A stretch of DNA of 64,000 nucleotides, from NCBI RefSeq assembly GCF_030690725.1, contig NZ_JAUYGD010000069.1, positions 1-64,000 on the forward strand, read 5' to 3'. Below the pieces are notes generated by a model. The model made no database searches and was not told where the DNA came from. It was given only the letters and a program-made list of their open reading frames with translations. The stretch comes from Pseudomonas sp. GTDB lineage: Bacteria; Pseudomonadota; Gammaproteobacteria; Pseudomonadales; Pseudomonadaceae. Made by a program: the position numbers and the translations under genes. This document shows positions 1-8,553 of the stretch, in pieces. The first letter of the stretch is position 1. Every line of letters starts with the position of its first letter.

Positions 1-21
1 GGATTGACGCTTGTTCACTGC

Positions 22-1239
22 TTACCCCACCAACTGATTGAGAGACAGAATCGGCAGCAGAATGGCCAGTACGATCACCAGCACCACCGCCCCCATAAAG
101 ACCAGCATAAAGGGCTCGAACAGCCCCACCAGCAGCGCCACTTGGGCACCTAAATCGTTTTCCTGATTGCGCGCGGTGCGTGCCAGCATCTGGTCCAGCT
201 CACCCGAGCGTTCACCGCTGGCGATCATATGCAGCATCATCGGCGGAAACTGCCCACTGGCTTCCAGCGCGCGGGTCAGGCTGCCTCCCTCGCGCACCTT
301 CTGCGCGGCAATCACCACATCGGCGCGAATCACTCGATTGGCTATCACCTGCGCGCCGATGCCCAGGGCTTCCACCAGCGGCACGCCGCTGCGGGTCAGA
401 ATCGCCAGGGTCGAGGCAAAGCGTGCGCAGTCGGTGGCACGAATCAAGCGCCCTACCAGCGGGATGCGCAGCAAGAAGCCATGCCAACGTGCCTTGACCG
501 CATCATCACGCAGCGCCCAGCGCAGGGCGAACACACCCAGAATCGCGATAATCACCGCCAGCCAGCCCCAGCCCTTGACCCAATCACTCAGGGCAATCAG
601 GCCACGGGTCAGCGCCGGCAGAGTTTGCCCGGAGTCGACAAACACCCGCACCACATCCGGCACCACATAGCCGAGCAGGAAGCCGACAATCAGCAAGGAC
701 GCGCACATCAGAATCAGTGGATAGAGCAGCGCCAGCTGGATTTTCTGCCGCGATTGCTGGCGTTGCTCGGTGTAGTCGGCCAATTGCTCCAGCACCGGGC
801 CGAGATGGCCAGCATGCTCACCCGCCGCCACGGTGGCGCGGTACAACTCGGGAAAAGCCGAAGGGAATTCTTTCAAGCTACTGGCCAGGTCATGACCTTC
901 CAGCACCCGCGCGCGCACGGCCAGCAACATGCTTTGGATACGCGGCGAACTGGCCTGGGCAGCCGCAGCGCGCAAAGACTCCTCAATGGGCAAGGCAGCC
1001 TGCACCAAGGTGGCCAATTGACGGGTGATCAACGCCAGGTCGCGGGCGGAAATACCCCGGTTAAAACTGAAGTGCGAGCCCGCACAGGCATGTTCACGGG
1101 TACGCGTGGCTTTGACATCCAGCGGCGCCAACTGTCGCTCCCGCAGAATCTGCCGCACCTGGCGCGCGCTGTCGGCTTCCAGCACGCCTTTCTGCTGGCG
1201 GCCTTTGGCATCGAGGGCGAGGTATTCGAACGCGGCCAT
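22..1239 (-). CDS. gspF: Type II secretion inner-membrane protein GspF (XcpS-like)
   Basis: A 405-residue polytopic inner-membrane protein of the type II secretion system, which couples the GspE ATPase to the pseudopilus assembly platform. The sequence shows two repeated T2SSF domains (about residues 70-195 and 270-395). Hydrophobic segments lie near residues 170-195, 222-242 and 375-400, the usual three-helix GspF layout, and the length is normal. It follows gspE on the same strand; its ATG shares one base with the gspE stop codon, so the two are probably translationally coupled. The pseudopilin genes that normally follow would lie outside the window. Assignment is secure; whether the system is Xcp or another T2SS copy rests on the neighbouring genes. 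Confidence 0.95.
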   Translation of the reverse strand: MAAFEYLALDAKGRQQKGVLEADSARQVRQILRERQLAPLDVKATRTREHACAGSHFSFNRGISARDLALITRQLATLVQAALPIEESLRAAAAQASSPRIQSMLLAVRARVLEGHDLASSLKEFPSAFPELYRATVAAGEHAGHLGPVLEQLADYTEQRQQSRQKIQLALLYPLILMCASLLIVGFLLGYVVPDVVRVFVDSGQTLPALTRGLIALSDWVKGWGWLAVIIAILGVFALRWALRDDAVKARWHGFLLRIPLVGRLIRATDCARFASTLAILTRSGVPLVEALGIGAQVIANRVIRADVVIAAQKVREGGSLTRALEASGQFPPMMLHMIASGERSGELDQMLARTARNQENDLGAQVALLVGLFEPFMLVFMGAVVLVIVLAILLPILSLNQLVG

Positions 1240-2726
1240 TATTCTTCTCGGGTCACGCGCAGCACTTCCTCAACCGTGGTCGCCCCTTCCAGCACCTTGC
1301 GCCGGCCATCCTCACGGATGCTCGGGCCGAGGGTGCGGGCGTGGCGGGTCATGTCCTGTTCGGAGGCGGCGTTGTGAATCAGCGTGCGCAAGTGGTCATC
1401 AAACACCACCAGCTCATAGATACCGGTACGGCCGCGGTAGCCCTGCTGATGGCACTCGGCGCAGCCGCGGGCGTGGAACAGGGTCGGTGGCTGTGCGAAC
1501 GGCACACCGAGCAATTTGCACTCGGCTTCGTCGGCCTGGTAGGCCTCCTTGCAATGCGGGCAGAGCACCCGCACCAGGCGCTGGGCCAGCACGCCGAGCA
1601 AGGACGACGACAGCAGAAACGGCTCGATGCCCATGTCTACCAGACGGGTAATCGCGCCGATGGCACTGTTGGTGTGCAGGGTCGAGAGCACCAGGTGGCC
1701 GGTCAATGAAGCCTGCACGGCGATTTCCGCGGTTTCCTTGTCGCGAATCTCGCCGACCATCACCACGTCCGGGTCCTGACGCAGGATGGCGCGCAGGCCG
1801 CGAGCGAAGGTCATATCGACCTTGGAGTTGACCTGGGTTTGGCCGATGCCCTCGAGGTGATATTCGATGGGGTCTTCGACGGTAAGAATATTGCGTGTGC
1901 GGTCATTCAAGCTAACCAAGCTGGCGTACAGCGTGGTGGTCTTACCCGAGCCGGTAGGCCCGGTGACCAGCAGAATGCCGTGGGGCTTGCGCACTGTGGC
2001 TTCCATCAGGTCGCGGTCGCGCGCGCTCATGCCCAGATGCTGCAGGTTGAGGCGGCCAGCCTGCTTGTCGAGCAGGCGCAGCACCACGCGCTCGCCATTG
2101 GCCGACGGCAGGGTCGAGACCCGCACATCCACCTCGCGGCCGCCGACTTTCAGGGAAATCCGCCCATCCTGAGGGATGCGCTTCTCGGCAATATCTAACC
2201 GCGCCATCACCTTGATCCGCGACACCAGCAACGCCGCCAGCTCGCGCTTGGGTTCCAGCACCTCACGCAGAATACCGTCCACCCGGAAGCGTACGACTAA
2301 ACGTTTTTCGAAGGTTTCCAGGTGGATATCCGAGGCGTTTTCCTTGATCGCCTCACCGAGGATGGCGTTGATCAAGCGAATGATCGGTGCGTCGTCTTCC
2401 TGCTCCAGCAGGTCTTCGGTTTCCGGCACCTGCTCGGCCAGCGCCGCCAGATCGAGGCTACCGCCGATATCCTCGGCCAACTGCATGGACGCCGAATCAT
2501 GCTGGTAGGCCTTGGCCAGGGCCTGCTCAAAGGCCTCCAGCGACAGCGCCTGCAACGGCAGCTGCGCACCGACAAAGCGCTGAGCCTCGCTCAGTGCCAC
2601 CAGTTCAACGCCAACACGGTAAGCCAGGCAAGGGAGGCCGCCCTCCACAACGAGGACCACACCGTGACGCCTGGCAAAGCTGAAAGGTAAACGCCGTGAT
2701 GGCACTTCTGTAAGCAACGCATTCAT
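1239..2726 (-). CDS. gspE: Type II secretion ATPase GspE (XcpR-like)
   Basis: A 495-residue cytoplasmic ATPase that powers pseudopilus assembly. Visible motifs are Walker A GPTGSGKTTT (about residues 255-264), an Asp box and Walker B around RQDPDVVMVGEIRD, and a C-terminal tetracysteine zinc site (CPHC then CAEC, about residues 391-430). The N-terminal domain that docks on GspL is present. It is the first gene of the leftward xcp operon, diverging from gspC across a 238-base gap. The ribosome site before the ATG is weak (AAGG about 10 bases upstream). Family length and motifs are all normal. Confidence 0.96.
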   Translation of the reverse strand: MNALLTEVPSRRLPFSFARRHGVVLVVEGGLPCLAYRVGVELVALSEAQRFVGAQLPLQALSLEAFEQALAKAYQHDSASMQLAEDIGGSLDLAALAEQVPETEDLLEQEDDAPIIRLINAILGEAIKENASDIHLETFEKRLVVRFRVDGILREVLEPKRELAALLVSRIKVMARLDIAEKRIPQDGRISLKVGGREVDVRVSTLPSANGERVVLRLLDKQAGRLNLQHLGMSARDRDLMEATVRKPHGILLVTGPTGSGKTTTLYASLVSLNDRTRNILTVEDPIEYHLEGIGQTQVNSKVDMTFARGLRAILRQDPDVVMVGEIRDKETAEIAVQASLTGHLVLSTLHTNSAIGAITRLVDMGIEPFLLSSSLLGVLAQRLVRVLCPHCKEAYQADEAECKLLGVPFAQPPTLFHARGCAECHQQGYRGRTGIYELVVFDDHLRTLIHNAASEQDMTRHARTLGPSIREDGRRKVLEGATTVEEVLRVTREE

Positions 2727-2964
2727 CCGTAATATGCCTTAAGCACAGAAAGCTGATGATGAACCCAAGAATATCAAGCAAGGGCTCAAAAACTGGGGTT
2801 TTGCAACATAGTTGTTGTAAGTTAGCCGCAATAGAGCGAAAAACAGCGCGCTATCTTTAGCACATTGAACTGGTCTATACACTACCCCAACCAGGGGCTG
2901 CCAAATGCTTGGCAAATGTCTATGATCAGCGCGCGAACCACACCACATAATAATAAGTTACGGA
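2727..2964. promoter_or_regulatory. Divergent promoter region of the two T2SS operons
   Basis: This 238-base gap must carry promoters for both gspE (left) and gspC (right). The clearest element is a perfect 16-base palindrome TGCCAA-ATGC-TTGGCA at 2899-2914, about 50 bases before the gspC start. A shorter CCCC-N5-GGGG repeat lies just left of it (2885-2897). I do not recognise a confident -35/-10 pair or a textbook lux box. Confidence 0.55.
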
Positions 2965-3621
2965 GTGACGCCCCCCTTGCAGCTTATGGTTCCCCAACGC
3001 TGGCTACAGCGCCAGGCCACCTCCCTTGCTGGCATCGCGCTGATTCTTGTTATGAGCATCAGCCTGGCCTGGCAGAGCGCCGATTGGCTGCGCTTACTGC
3101 GTGCGCCGGTGGCAGCCAGCAGCAACAGCGCAAGCGAAGCGCCAGCGGCGGCAGTCAACCCCGAGATCGGCCAGCTGTTCGGCAGCAGTAGCGCGGCCAA
3201 CGATGGCCCCGCCCCTAGCACCAACCTGCGCCTGACCCTGCTCGGCAGCTTTGTGCATGCCGATCCACAACGCTCCACTGCCATCATCCTCAGCGAAGGC
3301 AGCACGGCCCAGCGCTACAGCGTCAACAGCGAAATCAGCAGCGGCGTACGCCTGCATTCGGTGGCTGCCGACCGCGTCGAGCTGCTGCGCAACGGCCGCC
3401 GCGAAAGCCTCAGTTTCCCGCTCAACAGTTCGACCGCTGGCAGCCTGCAGAGCAACAGCCAGGAGGTTATGGCCGACCCGCTTGAGCAGCTCAGCGAGAT
3501 GGAATCCGATGATCTGAGCCAACTGCGTGAGCGTATGGACGCCCTGCGCCAGCAGATGCACGACTCCGGCAGCCTGCCGGGCACTGCTGAACCCACCGAA
3601 CAGCCCATGGAAGAAAACTGA
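2965..3621 (+). CDS. gspC: Type II secretion protein GspC (XcpP-like)
   Basis: A bitopic inner-membrane protein that links the cytoplasmic-membrane platform to the secretin GspD in the periplasm. It has a short cytoplasmic N-terminus, one membrane helix (about residues 18-37), a periplasmic HR domain (about 70-150) and a C-terminal helical stretch rich in Gln, Glu and Arg (about 163-195), likely coiled coil. There is no PDZ domain, as in Pseudomonas XcpP. The start is uncertain: the GTG at 2965 abuts the only GGAG sequence, so an in-frame TTG at 2977 or ATG at 2986 is equally possible. It ends 4 bases before gspD. Confidence 0.85.
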   Translation: MTPPLQLMVPQRWLQRQATSLAGIALILVMSISLAWQSADWLRLLRAPVAASSNSASEAPAAAVNPEIGQLFGSSSAANDGPAPSTNLRLTLLGSFVHADPQRSTAIILSEGSTAQRYSVNSEISSGVRLHSVAADRVELLRNGRRESLSFPLNSSTAGSLQSNSQEVMADPLEQLSEMESDDLSQLRERMDALRQQMHDSGSLPGTAEPTEQPMEEN

Positions 3622-3625
3622 CACG

Positions 3626-5575
3626 ATGACTCCGACTCTCTCGCGCCTTACCTTCGCCCTGCTGGCCGCTGGCCTGGCCTGCAGTTCGCTGCCACTGAGC
3701 GCTGCCGTTACCGCCGTCGCGCCGAGTGCCAGCCAGCAGGAAGAAAGCTGGACCATCAACCTCAAGGGCGCCGATATCCGTGAGTTTATCGACCAGGTCG
3801 CGCAGATCAGCGGGCAGACCTTTGTCGTTGATCCACGGGTCAAAGGCCAGGTCAGTGTGGTGTCCAACAGCCCACTGACGCTGACCGAGGTCTACCAGCT
3901 ATTTCTCTCGGTAATGGCCACCCACGGCTTCAGCGTGATTACCCAGGGCGACCAGGCGCGCATCGTGCCCAACGCCGAGGCCAAGGCCGACGCCGATGCC
4001 GGGCGCAACGCGCCGGATCGTTTGGAAACCCGCTTGATTCAGGTGCAACATGGCTCGGCCACCGAACTGATTCCGCTGATCCGCCCACTGGTGCCGCAAT
4101 ACGGCCACCTGGCGGCGATCAGTAGCGCCAACGCGATCATCATCAGCGACCGCACGGCCAATATCGAACGTATCGAAGACCTGCTGCGTCAGCTCGACCA
4201 GAAAGGCCAGAACGACTACAGCGTGCTCAACCTGCAGCATGCTTGGGTCATGGACACCGCCGAAGTACTGCGCAATGCCGTGGATCGCGGCCAGGCCAAG
4301 GGCGCTTCCGGCACCCAGGTGATTGCCGACGGCCGCACCAACCGCCTGATTCTGCTCGGCCCACCGGCTGCGCGAGCCAAACTGGTGGCGCTGGCACAAT
4401 CGCTGGACACCCCTACCAGCCGCTCGGCCAATACCCGGGTGATCCGCTTGCGTCATGGCGATGCCAAGGGCCTGGCAGAAACCCTCGGCGAAATTTCCGA
4501 AAAACTCAAACCGGAAGCCGGCGGCGAAACCACCGGCAAGCCGCAGACCATCCTGATCCGCGCCGACGAGAGCCTCAACGCCCTGGTGCTACTGGCCGAG
4601 CCCGATGTGGTGGCAACCCTGGAAGATATCGTGCGCCAGCTCGACGTACCGCGCGCCCAGGTGATGGTCGAAGCGGCGATTGTCGAAGTATCCGGCGACA
4701 TTACCGATGCCCTCGGTGTGCAGTGGGCCGTGGATGGCCGCGGCAGCACCGGCGGCCTGGGCGGCACCAATTTCAGCGGCACCGGACTGTCGATAGGACG
4801 GGTGCTGCAAGCCATTCAGGACAACAAGGGCGACGCCGACAACAACACCCTGGCCAACTTGCCGGATGGTGCGATTATCGGCCTGGGCACCGACAGTTTC
4901 GGCGTGCTGATTACCGCTTTGTCAGCCAACAGTAAAAGCAACCTGCTGTCGACACCGAGCCTGCTGACTCTCGATCACCAGAAAGCGGAAATCCTGGTCG
5001 GGCAGAACGTGCCGTTCCAGACTGGCTCTTTTACCACCAGCGGCTCGGGCGCCGACAACCCCTTCACCACCATTGAGCGCCAGGACATCGGCGTGACCCT
5101 GAAAGTCACCCCGCATATCAATGATGGCGCCAGCCTGCGTCTGGAAATCGAGCAGGAAATCTCCTCCATCGCGCCCACCAGCCAGGGCGTAAATGCCGTC
5201 GACCTGATCACCAACAAACGCTCGATCAAAAGCACCATCCTCGCCGAAAATGGCCAGGTCATTGTGCTCGGCGGGCTGATTCAGGATGACGTGACCCAGG
5301 CCGACTCCAAGGTGCCGCTGCTCGGTGATATTCCGCTGCTCGGCCGCCTGTTCCGCTCGACCAAGGAAACCCGCATCAAGCGCAACCTGATGGTCTTCCT
5401 GCGCCCGACCGTGATCCGCGACGCGGCTGGCATGGCGGCTTTATCCGGGAAAAAATACAGCGACATCCGCGTGCTGGGCGATATCCGCGAGAACTACAGC
5501 CCCGGCATCCTGCCGCGTGACCCGGTGCAACTGTTCGACCAGGCCGTGCCTGAGGCTATCGACCTGCGCGAGTAA
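3626..5575 (+). CDS. gspD: Type II secretion outer-membrane secretin GspD (XcpQ-like)
   Basis: A 649-residue secretin that forms the outer-membrane channel of the type II system. The ATG at 3626 follows the gspC stop by 4 bases and opens a classic signal peptide (cleavage near LPLSAAVTA); the frame stays open further upstream but that part overlaps gspC. The order is an N0 domain (about residues 45-115), N1-N3 repeats (about 120-400) and the secretin core (about 420-610) with the VPLLGDIPLLGRLF signature near the end. No lipobox is present, so any pilotin dependence would act through the C-terminus. It is followed by a strong intrinsic terminator. Confidence 0.96.
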   Translation: MTPTLSRLTFALLAAGLACSSLPLSAAVTAVAPSASQQEESWTINLKGADIREFIDQVAQISGQTFVVDPRVKGQVSVVSNSPLTLTEVYQLFLSVMATHGFSVITQGDQARIVPNAEAKADADAGRNAPDRLETRLIQVQHGSATELIPLIRPLVPQYGHLAAISSANAIIISDRTANIERIEDLLRQLDQKGQNDYSVLNLQHAWVMDTAEVLRNAVDRGQAKGASGTQVIADGRTNRLILLGPPAARAKLVALAQSLDTPTSRSANTRVIRLRHGDAKGLAETLGEISEKLKPEAGGETTGKPQTILIRADESLNALVLLAEPDVVATLEDIVRQLDVPRAQVMVEAAIVEVSGDITDALGVQWAVDGRGSTGGLGGTNFSGTGLSIGRVLQAIQDNKGDADNNTLANLPDGAIIGLGTDSFGVLITALSANSKSNLLSTPSLLTLDHQKAEILVGQNVPFQTGSFTTSGSGADNPFTTIERQDIGVTLKVTPHINDGASLRLEIEQEISSIAPTSQGVNAVDLITNKRSIKSTILAENGQVIVLGGLIQDDVTQADSKVPLLGDIPLLGRLFRSTKETRIKRNLMVFLRPTVIRDAAGMAALSGKKYSDIRVLGDIRENYSPGILPRDPVQLFDQAVPEAIDLRE

Positions 5576-5621
5576 CCTCGCGCTACACCTCGACGCCATG
5601 GACAGGACGGCATAGAAATAG

Positions 5622-5652
5622 AAAAGGCCTCGGTATCTACCGAGGCCTTTTT
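5622..5652 (+). terminator. Intrinsic terminator after gspD
   Basis: A perfect inverted repeat AAAAGGCCTCGG ... CCGAGGCCTTTT with a 6-base loop, followed by T residues. It lies 46 bases after the gspD stop and just before the convergent peroxidase gene. The A/T flanks are symmetric, so it can act in both directions. Confidence 0.9.
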
Positions 5653-5670
5653 GTTTAGCGCGACTAACGC

Positions 5671-8415
5671 TTATTTGTCTTCGTTACGCTGGTGCTTGAA
5701 GAACACCCCGTTGTCGCCAAAGGCCGAGGCGATAAAGGCTGAGGTCAGTTCCATCTCGCCAATCTTCACCGCGCTGTTACGCCGTTGCGCGGCATAGCTG
5801 CGGCTGATGGATGGAATGATCGAGGTCTTAATCTCCATCGAGGTGGCATACACGTCATAGACCTTAGTGCCGGCATTCAAGGTCAGCAGGTCCGTGCGGA
5901 AGTCATGGGCCGTGCTGGCGAAGCGGTTGCGCAGCTCTGTACGCGGCACAAAATAGATCTGCGTTGGCGCCTTGGGTTTAGCCACGGCAGCGCCAGCCTG
6001 GGTGACTTCTGCCATGTCGTTGAGCAGCAGCAGCGTCGGTTTCAGGCTTACCGCCGAAAACAGAATAGTCGTGCCCAGGGTGTCATTGGCTTCCGGCACC
6101 ACATACTGCGATAGCTCGTTGGCGAAGAAATTATGGTTAGCGCCCTGCCCGCTCAGGGTGTACAGCGCCGAGACGTTCTCCGACGGCTTGCCATCGACAA
6201 AGGCCTTCCAGGCCAGGCCTGGAGCAAAACCACGGTCAGCCGGATCACCGGTCACCGACAAACGCAGCAACCCACTATCAGAGCCCTGGAACAGGCCGCT
6301 GTAAGGGTTGTTCGGTACCGCGACGAACTTGACCTTGGCCATCACACCACGGGGGTGAATCGGCTTCTCATAACCGGCCGGGGCCACGTCGCTGCGCACC
6401 TTCACCTTGTTCCACAGAATCGAGCCGATCAGCCCACCGACATTGACGCGCTGCAACGCCGGCAGCTGGTCTGCCGCGTATTGGGTGCGCAGTGCGCCGT
6501 TGACCCAGAGGTTTTCCTGCTTGTTGGCCCCAGGCCAGCTTTCGTAATCCGCCGGAATATTCAGGCCCCAGGGTTTGAAGGCGTTGTCCACACCGGCCAG
6601 GCTGGTTTGCAGCTGCGGGTTATGCCGACGCAGCACATCCACCATGGTGGTGTGCTCGACCCAGTCGATCCCTTCCTGGGTGTACACCTCTGGGCGGTAG
6701 TCCTTGGTATAGAAACGGTCGGCCATCAGCCGGCGCGAGGCGTTCATGATAAAGATTTGGAACGCCGTTTCACCAAAGGCAAAGCCCTCCGGGCGTACGG
6801 TTTCCGCCAACTGACCGACCAGGGTGTCGATCTTCTCGATGTCGTTGTTGTACAGACGCTTGAGTTCGGCCAGGGTCGCGGCGTCCTTGGTCAGGTCCTC
6901 AAACTTGGTGATCGGGTTGAGGCCGATCTGCCGACGGAACTCGTTGTAGCGCGGCACACCCCGCTCGCGGTCACGCAGCACGTCGATGGCGGCCAGGTCG
7001 ATATCGCCCACCAGTGGCATCGACAGGTTACGCAGGAAGTTCGGGTAGTTGTTCAGCGTCAGCGAACCGGGATTGGTGATGCCGAAGGAGTACCACAGGC
7101 GTTCCGGCCGCTCGACGTTGAGCAGGTTCTCGGCGTCGCGGTCACGGGTGTTCTGCAGCGCGATGGTGCGCGCAACCTGGTTCGAGCCGATGTCATACAC
7201 CTGCACGTTGTCGCGCATCAGCGGGTGCATGCGGTACACCGCGACAAACTCTTCGGTGAGGGTGAACGGCACACCATAGTTGTTCGGCGCGGTGGAGCCG
7301 ACGATGCCGGTCAAGGCGTGGTCGATGGCACTGTTGCCAACGCCCGGCGCCACATTCGGATCGAAGCCGAGGATGCGCTTGACGAAGGAATCGGAGCGCG
7401 CCAAATCCGCCTGCAGCATGCGCACTTCCGCCTGGAAGTCGTCACGCGGGCCGCCCTGGCCGAGCAAACCCCACCAGTTGGAGTACATGGCGCGCTCGGT
7501 GATCGGGTTGGCGATCACCGCCGGGGTCCACTCCACGGTATGGATCTTGGCCATCAGCGCCGAGTTGATCAGGCGCGCGCGGTCGTATAGCCACTGGTCG
7601 CTCTGCGCCGGGTACTTCTGCTTAAGCTTGCTGGCGATGGCGTTGTGTTCGAGGGTGAACAGCTGATGCAGCATGCTCAGACCCAACCACCAGTTTTCGT
7701 TGAAACCGGTCACCGGCTTGCCACTGAGCAACTCGGTGGGCAAGGTGCCGTTGGCATTGACCTTGAGCTTGCCGTCAACAAACGAGCGCACCTTGTCGTT
7801 GGTTTCCTTGCTGCTGCCATACAGCTGCGAGCCGTCCCACCAGTGGGTGTTGTGGTTACGGTAGGTTTGCGGCTTGCCGGCGTCAGCGCTGCTGCGCGTC
7901 GGGTCGGGCTGGGTGCGCTTGACCGACATGCTGCCACTGCCCAGCACGTCGCCCGGCGGCAGCGGAAACTGGATCGGATCGGCGTCGGCATTCGGGCCGT
8001 GGTCGAACCAGTCGTGCACCATAAATTGAATCCAGGCGGCGGCGATAAAGTTCAGGCTCGGTGCCGGCTTGAACTCTTCACGCGCCATCAGGCTGTTACT
8101 CACTTCGCGCGGGTTGGGGCTGAGCAAGGTAGTGGTTTCACCCTGAGTCACCGCCGGGTTGACGTTACGGCCGAAACGCCGATACACCGAACCCTCGGCC
8201 GGGTTGCTGAGAATGTTGCAGGTGCCATCTTCGGTACGGGCCGCCAGGCTGCGCGCATCGCAGGTGATGTTGGCGTTGTAGCCCGCGTAATTTTCGACAT
8301 CGAAGAGGTTGTTCTCGAACAACGCCTGGCGTTCGACCGCCAGCACCAGTAGCCCGGAGACTACGCCCAACGTTCCCAGCTTGGTCAAAGCTGGCCAAGT
8401 GACCCATACCGACAT
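5671..8415 (-). CDS. Membrane-anchored haem peroxidase, alpha-dioxygenase-like, with catalase-like C-terminus
   Basis: A 914-residue protein of the animal-type haem peroxidase superfamily. The ATG at 8415 is chosen because GGGAG lies 8 bases upstream; the open frame runs 40 codons further without a good site. A hydrophobic anchor spans about residues 10-27. The core resembles fatty-acid alpha-dioxygenases: WIQFMVHDWFDH (distal haem His134), TEEFVAVYRMHPL (Tyr394 and proximal His397, the Tyr-x-x-His spacing of that family) and ASRRLMADRFYT (about 559-570). The last roughly 250 residues recall the distal half of catalase: IHPRG (His687) then GLLRLS and PGLAWKAFVDGKPS. I see no catalase proximal Arg-x-x-x-Tyr. 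Inferred role: oxygenation of fatty acids to hydroperoxides at the inner membrane or in the periplasm. A different peroxidase substrate is possible. Confidence 0.8.
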   Translation of the reverse strand: MSVWVTWPALTKLGTLGVVSGLLVLAVERQALFENNLFDVENYAGYNANITCDARSLAARTEDGTCNILSNPAEGSVYRRFGRNVNPAVTQGETTTLLSPNPREVSNSLMAREEFKPAPSLNFIAAAWIQFMVHDWFDHGPNADADPIQFPLPPGDVLGSGSMSVKRTQPDPTRSSADAGKPQTYRNHNTHWWDGSQLYGSSKETNDKVRSFVDGKLKVNANGTLPTELLSGKPVTGFNENWWLGLSMLHQLFTLEHNAIASKLKQKYPAQSDQWLYDRARLINSALMAKIHTVEWTPAVIANPITERAMYSNWWGLLGQGGPRDDFQAEVRMLQADLARSDSFVKRILGFDPNVAPGVGNSAIDHALTGIVGSTAPNNYGVPFTLTEEFVAVYRMHPLMRDNVQVYDIGSNQVARTIALQNTRDRDAENLLNVERPERLWYSFGITNPGSLTLNNYPNFLRNLSMPLVGDIDLAAIDVLRDRERGVPRYNEFRRQIGLNPITKFEDLTKDAATLAELKRLYNNDIEKIDTLVGQLAETVRPEGFAFGETAFQIFIMNASRRLMADRFYTKDYRPEVYTQEGIDWVEHTTMVDVLRRHNPQLQTSLAGVDNAFKPWGLNIPADYESWPGANKQENLWVNGALRTQYAADQLPALQRVNVGGLIGSILWNKVKVRSDVAPAGYEKPIHPRGVMAKVKFVAVPNNPYSGLFQGSDSGLLRLSVTGDPADRGFAPGLAWKAFVDGKPSENVSALYTLSGQGANHNFFANELSQYVVPEANDTLGTTILFSAVSLKPTLLLLNDMAEVTQAGAAVAKPKAPTQIYFVPRTELRNRFASTAHDFRTDLLTLNAGTKVYDVYATSMEIKTSIIPSISRSYAAQRRNSAVKIGEMELTSAFIASAFGDNGVFFKHQRNEDK

Positions 8416-8553
8416 GGCTAATGCTCCCGTTTTTATTGTTGTACGGACAAGGCGGCTGCTGACATAGCAGCGCAGGATCAAGCCTATCGACGGGTACGGC
8501 GCAACGCCCCCTTCCAGCGGAGGGGCTATGGCCAATCAGTTATGCAGAGCGGT
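8416..8553 (-). promoter_or_regulatory. Promoter/leader region of the peroxidase gene
   Basis: The 138 bases between the LuxR-type gene and the peroxidase gene hold two inverted repeats: GCTGCT-GACAT-AGCAGC at 8455-8471 and TTGT-ACGG-ACAA at 8439-8450. A GC-rich hairpin near 8507-8528 follows the regulator stop codon and may be a weak terminator. No clear sigma-70 pair was recognised. Confidence 0.4.

Noticed and set aside
6133..7590. 485-codon open frame antisense to the peroxidase gene
   Set aside because: Shadow frame of a GC-rich gene; its translation has no recognisable domain, and the opposite strand encodes clear enzyme motifs.
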